NCBI RefSeq assembly: GCF_023554255.2
Contig: NZ_JAMJWD020000002.1
Location: forward strand, 372,001-436,000
Direction of reading: 5' to 3'
Length of the DNA stretch: 64,000 bases
DNA from: Phyllobacterium sp. 21LDTY02-6
Lineage (GTDB): Bacteria; Pseudomonadota; Alphaproteobacteria; Rhizobiales; Rhizobiaceae
This document shows, piece by piece, positions 10,024 to 20,635 of the stretch. Within the stretch, counting starts at the first letter, position 1; each line of letters begins with the position of its first letter. Below the pieces are notes generated by a model that was not told the origin of the DNA, ran no database searches, and worked only from the letters and a program-made list of their open reading frames with translations. A program made the position numbers and the translations under genes.

Positions 10024-11358
10024 ATGTCATCAACCAAAGCTGCGCATCCCCCGCAGAAGGCGCCGGCTGGCGCCAGCAAGGTTCGCTATATCATCCTGGT
10101 CATGTGCTTCCTGGGCCTGACCATGAATTACCTGGACCGCGCCAATCTGAGCGTGGCCCTGCCTTATATCGACGCTGAACTGAATCTTCAGCTCACCAAT
10201 GCCGAGAAAGGCCTGATCTTCGGCGCCTTTTTCTGGGCCTATGACGGAATGATGCTGATCGCCGGCTGGTTCACCGACAAGGTCGGAGCCCGGCGCTCAT
10301 TTTCCATTGCCGCCGTCTGGTGGTCGATCTTCACGGCGCTGACCCCGCTTGCAACAAGTTTCTGGGGCTTCTTCGGCGTTCGTTTCGCCCTCGGCGCCGG
10401 TGAAGCGCCTGCCTATCCCAGTGCGACGAAGGCAGCATCCCGCTGGTTTCCGAGCAGCGAGCGGGCGTTCGCCACCGCGGTCATCGATTCGGGTTCGCGC
10501 GTCGGTACGGTTCTCGCCCTGCCCGTCGTCACGTCGATCATCGCGCTGACGACGTGGCACTATTCGTTCATCATTCTTGGTGCGCTTGGTCTCGTCTGGG
10601 CGGCATTCTGGTTCTGGATGTACCGCGATCCTTCCGAACATCCCCGCGCCAACGATCTCGAGCGCCAATATATCAGCGACAATGGCGGAAGGACGGAAGA
10701 GAATGACGATGCCGAGGCGGTCAAAATCCGTTGGCGGGACCTGTTCCGCTACCGCACCGTCTGGGGCATGATGATCGGCTTCTTCTGCCTGAACTTCGTC
10801 ATCTACTTCTTCCTGACCTGGTTCCCGGACTATCTGAAGAATGCGCGTGGCCTGAATCTCGCCGAGCTCGGCACTCTGGGCATGCTTCCCGGATTGACGG
10901 CCGTCGTTGCCGCATGGACGGCGGGCATCTGGGCCGACCGACGCATCCGCAATGGCGCCGATGTCACCCTCGTGCGCAAGACGATCATGGTGGGCGGTCT
11001 GCTCGGTGGCGCCGCCATCCTGCCCGCCGCGTTGGTATCGTCGGTCTATTCGGCGCTGTTCTTCCTGGCGATCTCCTATAGCAGCCTGGCTGTCGCTGCC
11101 ACGGCGATCTGGTCGCTTCCGGCCGACGTCGCGCCAAGCTCCCATCATGTGGCGTCTATCGGCGGCATCCAGAACTTCGCATCGAACATTGCCGGCATCA
11201 TCAGCCCGTTCCTGTTCGGCTTCCTGCTCGATATGTTCAGCGGCAATTATGTCCCGTCATTCGCCATGGCTGCCGGTGTCGCCGTCATCGGTGCGTTCAA
11301 CTACGCATTCGTGGTAGGTCGCGCAGAACCTCTTCCGGTGCTGAAGCCGCGCGGCTGA
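10024..11358 (+). CDS. MFS transporter, anion:cation symporter (sugar-acid) family
   Basis: A 12-helix inner-membrane transporter of 444 residues. The N-terminal NYLDRANLSVALPYI and the loop GWFTDKVGARRS (between helices 2 and 3) are typical of the ACS family, which includes glucarate, galactonate and hexuronate permeases. AGAGGAGAT precedes the ATG at 10024; an upstream ATG at 9997 lacks such a site. It probably lets the cell import the sugar acid directly, complementing the ABC importer for the parent sugar. A strong terminator follows 19 nt after its stop. Confidence 0.9.
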   Translation: MSSTKAAHPPQKAPAGASKVRYIILVMCFLGLTMNYLDRANLSVALPYIDAELNLQLTNAEKGLIFGAFFWAYDGMMLIAGWFTDKVGARRSFSIAAVWWSIFTALTPLATSFWGFFGVRFALGAGEAPAYPSATKAASRWFPSSERAFATAVIDSGSRVGTVLALPVVTSIIALTTWHYSFIILGALGLVWAAFWFWMYRDPSEHPRANDLERQYISDNGGRTEENDDAEAVKIRWRDLFRYRTVWGMMIGFFCLNFVIYFFLTWFPDYLKNARGLNLAELGTLGMLPGLTAVVAAWTAGIWADRRIRNGADVTLVRKTIMVGGLLGGAAILPAALVSSVYSALFFLAISYSSLAVAATAIWSLPADVAPSSHHVASIGGIQNFASNIAGIISPFLFGFLLDMFSGNYVPSFAMAAGVAVIGAFNYAFVVGRAEPLPVLKPRG

Positions 11359-11377
11359 CGGTTCGACCATACAAAGC

Positions 11378-11405
11378 AAAAGGGCGGCACATGCCGCCCT
11401 TTTTT
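11378..11405. terminator. Bidirectional rho-independent terminator
   Basis: AAAAGGGCGGCA pairs with TGCCGCCCTTTT across a 2-nt loop, followed by a T-run on the + strand and preceded by A residues that serve as a T-run on the other strand. It ends the sugar-acid operon (+) and tamB (-), which converge here. Confidence 0.95.
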
Positions 11406-11427
11406 GTACCGGTCGTCCGAGCTCGGC

Positions 11428-14400
11428 TCAGTAATCTTTTTCGAAGAACAGCCCGGCACCGGAATCGCCGTCACTGCCGACAGATCCCTTGGCCTTGAGA
11501 CTGGGCGTGATGTCGAGATTGATGGTACCTTTGGTATTGCCCCCGGCACCCGCTTCCACGCCAAGATAGACATTGTCGCGAATATAGCGCCCGGCACGCA
11601 CGCCGGCATTGCCCTCGCTGTCCGTCACGACATCCAGATCGTCGAGTCCGGTATTCTTGCGCAGACTATCGATAAGGGAAGAATTGGACCCGCCGGCAAG
11701 TTCCGCCGCCGCGGCCGCCAGACGTGCGATCTGCATGGGACTGAGCTCGCTGATGGAGCGATTGAAGATCAGCCGGGCCATTACCTCGTCCTGCGGCAGT
11801 TCCGGCTGAGAGGCGAAGGTGATCTGCAGGTCGGAGACCCGGCCCTTCACCATCACATTCACCGTGATGTCGCTGCTCTGCGTGGTCGCAACGAAATTGA
11901 TATCCGGGTCGAGATCACCCACAAGCGTCACCTGACCTTCGGTGAAGGTGATGCGCTGGCCCAGGATCCCGAGCCGCCCGCGAATGAGTTCGAAGCCACC
12001 GACCGGCTGGATGTTTGTGGCGGGTCCTGTCAACCGGACCGAACCGCCGATTTCCGCATCGAGCCCGCGGCCACGCACGAAGATCTTGTTTGGTGCGGTT
12101 ACGTTGATATCCAGCCGCACCACGCTCGGCCGTTCCGTCGGCGTCGCCACTTCGCGCTCATCGGCCTTTGCCCGCTTCAGCGTCTGTTGTACGCCTCTTG
12201 AAGGGTCCTTGTGCTTCACATCGATAACAGCGGCGGGACCGCCGAACGTCTCGGGGACGGTTATCTCCGCCCGGTCGATATTGATGTTGCCCGAGATGAC
12301 CGGATCGCGCGTCAATGGGCCATTGACGCCCAATGCGCCGGTGACCGTCGCCACCACGAGATTGCCGTCGGCATAGCGCGCCTTGTCGAGGCGAATATCG
12401 ATATTGGCCGAGAAGTTGGCGGCGGCATCCGTCGATATGGTTCCCGTCGCGCTGATCGTGCCGCCGGTCGAGAGCCCGGCATTCAGCGTGCGGATGGTGA
12501 TCGTGGTTCCTTCCATGCTACCGAGGAGATTGATCCTCTGCAGCCGCAGATTCGCCGCGGGATCGATGATCTCCGCACCGCTGGTCGAGAACATGCCGCG
12601 CAATTGCGGCTGGGAAATACTGCCGCTGACGGCCGCCGTCACGTCGATGGTACCCTTTGCCTGCGTGCCGCGATCGGCAAGAAACCGATTGGCAAGCGAC
12701 AGGGGGATCGTACCGCTCACATTTACGCCCAGGCCCGAGCCGGACAGAGGAACATCGCCGCTCGCGGTGGCGGTGAAGCCCTGAGGACCGTCTACCTTTG
12801 CCGATGTCAGGCTGAGCCGCTCATTGGCGAAGCGCCCCGCGGCGGTCAGTTGCAGCGGTGCAAGGCCCGATTCCTGCAGCGCCCGAGCCGAAATGCCAGC
12901 ACCCTTGAGGTCGAACTCGGCGTTCGGCTTCTGCAGCGTTCCCGTCACACGCGCGGTACCGGTGACCTTGCCGGCAAGATTCTGATCTTTCACCAGCCCA
13001 TTCAAGGCGCCGAGCGGAAGATTGGCGAGGTTTACGTCGACGCCAAGCTGTCCTTGCTTCAACGGAACCACGCCCTTGGCATAGGTGTCGATGCCGCCGT
13101 CACCGACGAGATGCGCATCCACGTTCAGCGTGTCGGTGGTGGAGCGGCCCTTGGCGTCGAGATTGAATTCGCCCAACCCGGCCTTCTTCAAGGCAGCAGC
13201 GGTGATGGCGCGGGCGTTGAGGTCGAAGTTTACGTCGGGATTGTCCTTGGTGCCGGCGATTCTGGCAGTACCATTGACTTCGCCGCCGAAGCCGAGATCC
13301 GGCTTGACGACATTGGCTATGTCGAGCGGAAGCCTCTCGATGGCGACCGAGAGATCCAGCTGTTCGGCTACGGCGCCCTTGATGGCGACCCTGCCGCGTC
13401 CGACATCGAGGAGTATGTCGCCGAATGACAGGTTACTACCCGCCACATTGATCGTTGCCGGCTGGACCAGGCGCGCCGCGACGTCGCCGCGGCTGAGTTC
13501 GGCCTGCGCCAGCGACAGGGCGAAACCGGCATCGACAGGCGCCAGAGAACCGGCCACGGACGTCCTGGCGCCATTCTTCAATGCGGCGGACGCATTGAAA
13601 TTCGTCGCGTTGCCATCCTGCGAAGCGTTCGCATCGAGCGTGGTCATGTCGATGCCCGACGCAGCAACGTCCCTTGCCGTAACGGTGCCGCTGGCAGAGG
13701 GAACGTTGAAGATGTCCTGGGCTGCAAGTGCGATGTCCGCCTTTCCAACGGCGACGGCATCCGCTTTCAGGCTGTCGATCTGACCTTTTATATCCACATT
13801 CTGCTTGTCGCTATCGTGGGAGAGCGCGATCGTTGCATCGGCCTTGCCCGTCGCCTTGACCAGAAACAGCGCTGCGGCAGTGGAGACATCCGACGACGCC
13901 AGGGTCAGATTACCCTGCAGCAGGCTCTTCTTGTCCTGCATCACGTCGCCGCGCAGGCGTGTGCCACCCGCGATGAACTGCAGGTTGGTCAGCCGCTTCT
14001 CGTCCCGATGTATGGCGATTTCGGTCGCAAGGTCGGCACGGACCCCGTCGAGAAAGGCGAGGCCGGTAACCTTGCCATCCAGCGCGCCCTTGTAGAGCGT
14101 CCCATTGAAGCTCAGATCGCCTTCGGCCAGTTTCCGTTCGACCAGCCGCCCGTCCGGAACCGCCGCATTGAAGGCGATGGCGATGATATCGTTCTGGCCG
14201 CGCGCGCTTCCCTTCGCCTTCAGCGCGCCGCCGGCCTTGTCGGATATCAGCCCAAGATCGGAGAGGTTCAGCCCGAAGTCGAAATTGGCTGCGTCGCTGG
14301 CAAACGTGCCATTGGCGCTGATCTCGGTCTGGGCATTGGCAATGCGGAAGTCGCGGGCACTCAAGCCTTGTGCGCCACGCGCCAGCCCGCCGGTTATCCG

Positions 14401-16074
14401 GGTCTGCCCCTGCAAGAGCCGATCCGCGGCATCCGAGCCAAGCTGCATCCCGTCCGCATGGCCATCCAGAAGCAGGTCGAAGCCCGCGGTGAGCAGTTCC
14501 ACCGAGCCCTTGGCATCAAGATCGATCGATCCCGCCAGATCGCGCTCTGCCAGCGCGGAGAATGGCGAAAGGCTGGATGCTTTCAGCAGGATGTCGCCGC
14601 GATAGATGAAGTCGTCGATCGTTCCGGCCAGCGACGCACTCAGACCATTGGCAGCCAGGACCGCCTGCGCCAGCTTCACCGGCTCGCCTGAACGCCAATC
14701 TCCATCGATCTTGAGCTGCACCTTGTCACCGAGAGCCTCGGCCACGTCCGCCCGCTTTGCGGTTATCCCGGCCACCTCGCCGCTGACACCATAGGTCATC
14801 GAGCGCGTCGCAGGATTGTCGATGTTTTCGGCAAGCCCCTTGGCGACGAGATTGATCGTTTTCGCCGCAACACTGTCGCTGGTGAAATTGGCTACATCCA
14901 GCGCGCCGGACCAGGCGCTGTTGTCGGTCGTGCCGAAGCCGACGGCAAGCGTAGCCTTGTCCACTGTCGTCTGCCCTCCGGCGACCGGCAGGATGACTTT
15001 CTTGCCGGTCGGATCGGCAACCGCCGCATCGATCTTCAGGCGGCGCAGAAAGCCGTCATTGGTGGTTTCCCCCATCGCTTCCAGCGACAAGGCATTGCTC
15101 TTTATGTTCAGCCTGTTGAGTGCGACGCCGCCCGCATCGCGCATGACGCCATCAGCGACCAGCGCGGTTTCATTGCCGAAGAAATCGCGGAACACGGGCG
15201 GAATGAGCGGCGCGATCTCGCCATTCAGCGTGGTGTTGAAGGCGAGGCCCGCATCCTGCCGCTCGATCTTCATTTGGCCCGTCAGCGAGCGCTGGCCCGC
15301 CGCATCGAGCGTCAACTGCAACAACAGGTCACTTACCGGCCCCGAGCCCTGCAGCGCCAACTGAACCGGCGGGCGTCCCTCGATGTTCAGGATATTGGCG
15401 ATGATGCCGTTTGCGGGCTCGTTGAGATTGACGTCGAGATCGAGCTGCTGGCTCTCGTTCGCATAGGCGGCTTTGATATGGAACTCTCCGCCCGGTCCGT
15501 CCAGGCGCTTGATCTGCAGGTTCGAATCGAGCGAACCATCCTCCAGCCGGACGTTGCCGGCCAGCTCGATTTCCGATTTGAGGCCGAATACTTCCTCGCC
15601 GAAGGCGATGCGGCCGATCTGCAATTGCTGCAGGATGACCGCAAGCGGCAGTTCCGGCAGGCTGAACCCCTTTGCTTCCGGCGCGGGCAGGCTTTCATCC
15701 GGCAGCGGCCGGCGCGTGATATCGATCCGGTCGGCGGCGAGCGTATTGATGTCGAGCCTGCCGCGCAGCAGGGCGAGCCTGCTCCAGACGATGCGCGCAT
15801 TGGTTATCTTCAGCCAGACGCCTTCACGATCCGCGATCGTGATGCTGCCGATGCTGGCTTCGGAGGAGAGGACGCCCTGTATGTCCGAAATGACGATCTG
15901 CCGGTTCGGCGTGGAAAGCTGTTCTTCCACGAAGCTGAGGAAATAGGACTTCTCGGCTTCCGGATTGTCCTGGGCCGGAGCTGGAACCGCGAGAAACACC
16001 AGCAGAAGCAGAGCCGACAGCGTCTTCAACGCCGTCAGCCATTTTTCCTCGATATGTTTCACAATGCCGGTCAA
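11428..16074 (-). CDS. tamB: Translocation and assembly module protein TamB
   Basis: A large inner-membrane-anchored periplasmic protein, 1548 residues, bridging to TamA in the outer membrane and involved in outer-membrane protein assembly or lipid transport. It has a single N-terminal hydrophobic anchor (about residues 16-35), a long repetitive beta-rich body (AsmA/TamB-like), and the C-terminal DUF490 region ending in GAGLFFEKDY, with a final aromatic residue. The start appears to be TTG at 16074, overlapping the tamA stop by 4 nt and preceded by AGGACAGG; a GTG four codons later is an alternative. It is co-transcribed with tamA. Confidence 0.93.
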   Translation of the reverse strand: MTGIVKHIEEKWLTALKTLSALLLLVFLAVPAPAQDNPEAEKSYFLSFVEEQLSTPNRQIVISDIQGVLSSEASIGSITIADREGVWLKITNARIVWSRLALLRGRLDINTLAADRIDITRRPLPDESLPAPEAKGFSLPELPLAVILQQLQIGRIAFGEEVFGLKSEIELAGNVRLEDGSLDSNLQIKRLDGPGGEFHIKAAYANESQQLDLDVNLNEPANGIIANILNIEGRPPVQLALQGSGPVSDLLLQLTLDAAGQRSLTGQMKIERQDAGLAFNTTLNGEIAPLIPPVFRDFFGNETALVADGVMRDAGGVALNRLNIKSNALSLEAMGETTNDGFLRRLKIDAAVADPTGKKVILPVAGGQTTVDKATLAVGFGTTDNSAWSGALDVANFTSDSVAAKTINLVAKGLAENIDNPATRSMTYGVSGEVAGITAKRADVAEALGDKVQLKIDGDWRSGEPVKLAQAVLAANGLSASLAGTIDDFIYRGDILLKASSLSPFSALAERDLAGSIDLDAKGSVELLTAGFDLLLDGHADGMQLGSDAADRLLQGQTRITGGLARGAQGLSARDFRIANAQTEISANGTFASDAANFDFGLNLSDLGLISDKAGGALKAKGSARGQNDIIAIAFNAAVPDGRLVERKLAEGDLSFNGTLYKGALDGKVTGLAFLDGVRADLATEIAIHRDEKRLTNLQFIAGGTRLRGDVMQDKKSLLQGNLTLASSDVSTAAALFLVKATGKADATIALSHDSDKQNVDIKGQIDSLKADAVAVGKADIALAAQDIFNVPSASGTVTARDVAASGIDMTTLDANASQDGNATNFNASAALKNGARTSVAGSLAPVDAGFALSLAQAELSRGDVAARLVQPATINVAGSNLSFGDILLDVGRGRVAIKGAVAEQLDLSVAIERLPLDIANVVKPDLGFGGEVNGTARIAGTKDNPDVNFDLNARAITAAALKKAGLGEFNLDAKGRSTTDTLNVDAHLVGDGGIDTYAKGVVPLKQGQLGVDVNLANLPLGALNGLVKDQNLAGKVTGTARVTGTLQKPNAEFDLKGAGISARALQESGLAPLQLTAAGRFANERLSLTSAKVDGPQGFTATASGDVPLSGSGLGVNVSGTIPLSLANRFLADRGTQAKGTIDVTAAVSGSISQPQLRGMFSTSGAEIIDPAANLRLQRINLLGSMEGTTITIRTLNAGLSTGGTISATGTISTDAAANFSANIDIRLDKARYADGNLVVATVTGALGVNGPLTRDPVISGNINIDRAEITVPETFGGPAAVIDVKHKDPSRGVQQTLKRAKADEREVATPTERPSVVRLDINVTAPNKIFVRGRGLDAEIGGSVRLTGPATNIQPVGGFELIRGRLGILGQRITFTEGQVTLVGDLDPDINFVATTQSSDITVNVMVKGRVSDLQITFASQPELPQDEVMARLIFNRSISELSPMQIARLAAAAAELAGGSNSSLIDSLRKNTGLDDLDVVTDSEGNAGVRAGRYIRDNVYLGVEAGAGGNTKGTINLDITPSLKAKGSVGSDGDSGAGLFFEKDY

Positions 16075-18002
16075 AATGCCTGTCCTATTCCAACGTAGAA
16101 AGCAAAACTCGGATCGTCATCGGTGCGATCGAGCGGCACGGCCACATCAAGCCGGATCGGACCCAGTCCCGTATTGTATCTTATGCCCGCACCAACGCCG
16201 AGGCGCAGATCCTCGGCGAAATCCGGAAACGACTCTTCGCCGACATAGCCGGCGTCGACAAAGCCGACCGCGCCGATCGTATCGGTGATGCGGACTCGCG
16301 CTTCAACCGAGCTCTCGATCAATGAGCGGCCGCCGATGACATAACTGTCGCCATCCCTGTCGACGTTCACGCCGATATTGCGATAGGCATAGCCGCGGAC
16401 CGAGCCACCGCCACCGGCGAAGAACAGCTGGTCCGGCGGCAGTTCGGCTATCTCGGCGCCGACGATCGTGCCGAGCTTCAGGCGACCGGCGAGTACGAAG
16501 CGGTTATCCGCGCCGAAGCCGTAATAGGTTCGGCCTTCCGCCGTGAACTTGGTGGCGAAGCTGCCATACTCGAACTCATAGAACGGGGAGAGCAGCCCCT
16601 CGAGATAATAGCCGCGCGTCGCATCGACCTTGCTGTCGCGGCTGTCATAGGTCAGCCCGCCGACGAGACCCGCCGTCAGGAACTCGCGCTCACCGAAATA
16701 ATCGTCTTCGAAGCGCGACTTCGATACGTTTGCGGTCAGCTTGCCTGTCAGCTCGTCGGAGAAAATATGGGTAAAGCCGGCTTCGGCCGTCACCGACGTC
16801 TGGGTATAGGCGTCGAGAACCTTGCGCTCGCCAATGATGGAAGCAATGAAATCCGTGTCCGGCGTATAGATGGCGGGCCGCGTGAAGCTGACGCCGACGG
16901 TGTAATTGTAGTCCTGCGGATCATAGGACTGCCCGCCTATGCCGCTGACCTTCGCATCCAGGCGCAGGCGCTCCGCATGGCCGAAAAGATTGCGGTGCAG
17001 CCAATAGGTCTCGAATCCGGCGCCGTCCAGCGTGGAATAACTGCCGCCTACGCCGACACGGCGCAGCTTCTGCTCCTGCACGGCAACGGTGATCGGCAGG
17101 AGACCATCATTCGTGACGGCTTCCGCTTCCTCGATCCGGGCCGAGCGGAAGACTTCCAGACGCGACAGCCGCTTCTTTGCCCGTTCGATCTCGTCCGGGT
17201 CATATTCCCGGCCGGGCTGCAGACCGGTGACGAAGGCCACGTATTCGGGATCCATGCGCTCGGTTCCGGTGACATCGGTCGGTCCGAACGCAGCCTGGCG
17301 GCCCGGATCGGCATTGATCGAGGCATCGATCGTGTTGCGGTCATGGTCGGCGGTAACGTCGCGCGAAACGATCCGGGCTTTCGGATAGCCCTGCTCGCGC
17401 CATGCGTCCACGACAAGCCGCTCCGCCCGGACAATGGCGGTGGAGCGCGCGACATCGCCCTGGCGATAACCCTCGTCCTGCGGCAGTTCAACGACATCCT
17501 TGGGGTCTGTCGGTGGCGGGGCGACATTCCGGATACGTGCCGAGGCAAAGAGGAATTGCGGCCCGGGATCGACGGAAATAACGACAGGCGCCGGGTCGGA
17601 AAGCTCGGCATCCGGAGGAATGTCGCTGGCCTCGCGACCATCGACCTTGATGCTGATCGTTCCGCCATAGCGGCCATCGGCGTAGAGCGCACCAAGGATA
17701 CGCCTATAGTCGCCGCGCGCCTTGGCAAGGAGGCCAGCCGCGCCCGAAGCAGGCTTTTCCTTGTCGGCCGCGAGACCGGAAGCGCCCTCGATCAATTTCA
17801 CCGTTTCCTCGGGAGCGCCAGGAGCGATCTCGACCGTATATTTCTGGGGGTCGGCGATGACCGCGTCTTCGTCCGCCTCCTTCTTTTCACCCCAGAGGTG
17901 AATCCCGAAAAGCTCGAACGCGGTAGCGGGCGATACAAGTGCTGTGCAAGCCAGCAAAACGGCACCAAGCAGACTGGCCTGTGGGCGCTTGAAGTCCATC
18001 AA
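16071..18002 (-). CDS. tamA: Outer-membrane assembly factor TamA (BamA/Omp85 family)
   Basis: An Omp85-family outer-membrane protein of 643 residues. A signal peptide (about residues 1-28, ending SPATA) is followed by POTRA-like repeats (roughly 50-300) and a 16-strand beta-barrel. The conserved barrel-lumen loop is visible as GGGGSVRGYAYRNIG, containing the VRGY/F motif, and the chain ends in a C-terminal aromatic (GIGQAF). The start could be either of two adjacent ATGs. tamB follows with an ATGA-type overlap, the usual TamA-TamB pairing. Confidence 0.94.
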   Translation of the reverse strand: MMDFKRPQASLLGAVLLACTALVSPATAFELFGIHLWGEKKEADEDAVIADPQKYTVEIAPGAPEETVKLIEGASGLAADKEKPASGAAGLLAKARGDYRRILGALYADGRYGGTISIKVDGREASDIPPDAELSDPAPVVISVDPGPQFLFASARIRNVAPPPTDPKDVVELPQDEGYRQGDVARSTAIVRAERLVVDAWREQGYPKARIVSRDVTADHDRNTIDASINADPGRQAAFGPTDVTGTERMDPEYVAFVTGLQPGREYDPDEIERAKKRLSRLEVFRSARIEEAEAVTNDGLLPITVAVQEQKLRRVGVGGSYSTLDGAGFETYWLHRNLFGHAERLRLDAKVSGIGGQSYDPQDYNYTVGVSFTRPAIYTPDTDFIASIIGERKVLDAYTQTSVTAEAGFTHIFSDELTGKLTANVSKSRFEDDYFGEREFLTAGLVGGLTYDSRDSKVDATRGYYLEGLLSPFYEFEYGSFATKFTAEGRTYYGFGADNRFVLAGRLKLGTIVGAEIAELPPDQLFFAGGGGSVRGYAYRNIGVNVDRDGDSYVIGGRSLIESSVEARVRITDTIGAVGFVDAGYVGEESFPDFAEDLRLGVGAGIRYNTGLGPIRLDVAVPLDRTDDDPSFAFYVGIGQAF

Positions 18003-18328
18003 CCAGCAAATTCCCTACGCAAAACACCACGAAAAACTGCAGATCGACTGCAGTCGCTAAAATTCACCTCTCGGCATTAAGAAAACGATAACATGCTGCA
18101 TCGTGCCGGGCCAACCCGCAAAGCTCGGCCCGCCCGCCCCATAGGCCGCCCTTGTGGCACCGCGGCCACAATATCCGACCCATTCAGCATCACTTTTCTT
18201 GGCATTCTGCAATATTTGCCGTTTCCGCCACGACATTTGGGCGATTGGCCCGAACACAATAGATTGCGCTGCATTTCCAAGCCAAATAGGCTAATGGACC
18301 AGCAAATAGTTTCGCGTCGGAGATAAGT
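18003..18328. other. Divergent intergenic region between tamA and the RAM-domain gene
   Basis: These 326 nt separate two divergently transcribed genes and must hold both promoters. I see no convincing ORF. A 6-bp inverted repeat, GGCCGC/GCGGCC, lies at 18144-18167 in a GC-rich patch. The only clear signal is the GGAGATAAGT ribosome-binding site before the ATG at 18329. Confidence 0.6.
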
Positions 18329-18565
18329 ATGAAACCCGTATTCCTGCAACTCCAGTGTTTTCCCGGCAAGACCTACACGGTTGCGGCTGAACTTTACGAA
18401 CGTGAGATCGTGTCGGAACTCTATTCCACCAGCGGCGACTACGACCTCCTGATGAAGATCTACATTCCCGAAGGCCAGGACGTGGGAAAATTCATCAATG
18501 ACAATGTGCTGGACATACAGGGTATTGCGCGATCGCTGACCACCATGACCTTCACCGCCTTCTGA
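18329..18565 (+). CDS. Stand-alone Lrp/AsnC ligand-binding (RAM) domain protein
   Basis: A 78-residue protein consisting only of the alpha/beta effector-binding domain of Lrp/AsnC regulators. STSGDYDLLMKIYIPEG matches the region that forms the amino-acid-binding interface, and there is no room for a DNA-binding helix-turn-helix. Family members form ring oligomers and bind amino acids. A good ribosome-binding site (GGAGATAAGT) supports the start. It may sense an amino acid, perhaps related to the downstream ilvD, but that link is only positional. Confidence 0.88.
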   Translation: MKPVFLQLQCFPGKTYTVAAELYEREIVSELYSTSGDYDLLMKIYIPEGQDVGKFINDNVLDIQGIARSLTTMTFTAF

Positions 18566-18737
18566 ATAAAGGAAATATTCGCAGCCGAGACATTACGCCC
18601 CGTTTCATGCGGTCATTCGATGTCTTATGTAACAAGTGCAACAAAAGAACCGCATTTGCGCAACATAATGCCAATCTTTGCCAGAGAGACGGCCGTGGCG
18701 TAAACTGCTGCTGAGATAATATCGGGATAATCGAAAA

Positions 18738-20591
18738 ATGCCTCCTTATCGCTCAAGAACGACTACACACGGCCGCAATATGGCTGGAGCCCGCGGGCTC
18801 TGGCGCGCCACCGGAATGAAAGATGGGGATTTCGGCAAGCCGATTATCGCGGTGGTGAATTCGTTCACGCAGTTCGTTCCAGGCCACGTGCATCTCAAGG
18901 ACCTCGGCCAGCTGGTGGCGCGCGAGATCGAGAGCGCCGGCGGCGTTGCCAAGGAGTTCAACACGATCGCCGTCGATGACGGTATCGCGATGGGCCATGA
19001 CGGCATGCTCTATTCGCTGCCGAGCCGCGAGATCATCGCCGACAGCGTCGAATATATGGTCAATGCGCACTGCGCCGATGCCATGGTCTGCATCTCCAAT
19101 TGCGACAAGATCACCCCCGGCATGCTGATGGCTGCGCTTCGGCTCAACATTCCGGTCGTTTTCGTCTCGGGCGGCCCGATGGAAGCGGGCAAGGTGGTCT
19201 GGGAGGACAAGGAGAAAAAGCTCGACCTGGTCGATGCCATGGTCGCCGCTGCCGATGACCGTATCTCGGATGAGGAAGTTACGGCCATCGAGCGTTCCGC
19301 CTGCCCGACCTGCGGCTCATGCTCCGGCATGTTCACAGCCAATTCGATGAACTGCCTGACGGAAGCTCTCGGCCTTTCGCTCCCGGGCAATGGGTCGACG
19401 CTGGCGACGCATGCCGATCGGCGCCGGCTTTTCGTCGAGGCCGGCCATCTCATCGTCGATCTGGCCCGGCGCTATTACGAGCAGGACGACGAAACGGCCC
19501 TGCCCCGTACCATCGCCAGCTTTGCGGCCTTCGAAAACGCCATGACGCTCGACATCGCCATGGGCGGCTCGACCAATACGGTGCTGCACCTACTGGCCGC
19601 CGCCCATGAGGGCGAAGTCGATTTCACCATGAGCGATATCGACCGCCTGTCGCGGCGGGTTCCGGTGCTGTGCAAGGTCGCTCCCGCCGTGGCCAATGTC
19701 CACATGGAAGACGTGCATCACGCCGGCGGCATCATGGCCATCCTCGGCGAACTCGATCGTGCGGGCCTTCTGGATACATCGGTCTATTCCGTCCATTCCG
19801 CAAATCTCGGTGCCGCGCTCGACCGTTGGGACGTCATGCGCACGAAGAGTGCTTCGGTGCACGATTTCTACAAGGCTGCACCCGGCGGCGTGCCGACGCA
19901 GGTCGCCTTCAGTCAGGAGCGTCGCTTCGATTCTGTCGATCTGAATCGCGAGACGGGCGTCATCCGCGATGCCGAACATGCCTATTCGAAGGATGGCGGC
20001 CTGGCGGTGCTCTACGGCAACCTTGCCGAGGACGGCTGTATCGTCAAGACCGCGGGCGTCGACGAGTCCATTCTCAAATTCTCCGGACCGGCGCGCATCT
20101 TCGAAAGCCAGGACAGTGCCGTCCTCGGCATATTGAACGGTGGCGTAGCGCCGGGAGATATCGTGCTGATCCGCTACGAGGGTCCGCGCGGCGGCCCCGG
20201 CATGCAGGAAATGCTCTATCCGACGAGCTATCTGAAATCGAAGGGCCTCGGCAAGGCCTGTGCGCTGATCACCGATGGCCGTTTCTCGGGTGGATCGTCG
20301 GGCCTCTCCATCGGTCACGTCTCTCCCGAAGCCGCGGAAGGCGGGCTGATCGGTCTGGTCGAGGAAGGCGATATCATCGATATCGACATTCCGAACCGCA
20401 AGATCCACCTCGCGGTCGACGACGCGATCATTGCCGAGCGCCGCGCTGCCATGGAAGCCAAGGGAACGGCGGCCTGGAAGCCGGCGGAAAAGCGCAAGCG
20501 CAAGGTGACGACGGCATTGCGCGCCTATGGCGCAATGGCGACAAGTGCCGCGCGCGGCGCCGTGCGCCAGATTCCCGATCATTGGGAATAA
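18738..20591 (+). CDS. ilvD: Dihydroxy-acid dehydratase
   Basis: Third common step of branched-chain amino acid synthesis: converts 2,3-dihydroxyisovalerate (and the methylvalerate analogue) to the 2-keto acid. 617 residues, matching E. coli IlvD in length. Cluster cysteines are seen in [11 protein letters not shown] and in [18 protein letters not shown], and the C-terminal substrate loop as [20 protein letters not shown]. It is clearly distinct from the sugar-acid dehydratase at 6429. It appears monocistronic; 172 nt separate it from the RAM-domain gene. Confidence 0.96.
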   Translation: MPPYRSRTTTHGRNMAGARGLWRATGMKDGDFGKPIIAVVNSFTQFVPGHVHLKDLGQLVAREIESAGGVAKEFNTIAVDDGIAMGHDGMLYSLPSREIIADSVEYMVNAHCADAMVCISNCDKITPGMLMAALRLNIPVVFVSGGPMEAGKVVWEDKEKKLDLVDAMVAAADDRISDEEVTAIERSACPTCGSCSGMFTANSMNCLTEALGLSLPGNGSTLATHADRRRLFVEAGHLIVDLARRYYEQDDETALPRTIASFAAFENAMTLDIAMGGSTNTVLHLLAAAHEGEVDFTMSDIDRLSRRVPVLCKVAPAVANVHMEDVHHAGGIMAILGELDRAGLLDTSVYSVHSANLGAALDRWDVMRTKSASVHDFYKAAPGGVPTQVAFSQERRFDSVDLNRETGVIRDAEHAYSKDGGLAVLYGNLAEDGCIVKTAGVDESILKFSGPARIFESQDSAVLGILNGGVAPGDIVLIRYEGPRGGPGMQEMLYPTSYLKSKGLGKACALITDGRFSGGSSGLSIGHVSPEAAEGGLIGLVEEGDIIDIDIPNRKIHLAVDDAIIAERRAAMEAKGTAAWKPAEKRKRKVTTALRAYGAMATSAARGAVRQIPDHWE

Positions 20592-20600
20592 TCAGACGGA

Positions 20601-20627
20601 TGCAGCCCCTCGAACCGAAGGGCTGCA
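20601..20627. terminator. Convergent hairpin between ilvD and the pyrimidine ABC operon
   Basis: TGCAGCCC (20601-20608) pairs with GGGCTGCA (20620-20627), with an inner TCG/CGA extension and an AAC loop. It lies in the 44-nt gap between two converging genes. No T-run flanks either side, so it is a weak or rho-assisted terminator. Confidence 0.6.
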
Positions 20628-20635
20628 CCGGTCCG

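Noticed and set aside
20601-20627. Hairpin considered as a strong rho-independent terminator
   Set aside because: The stem is good but neither strand has a T-run after it, so it was listed as a weak convergent terminator only.
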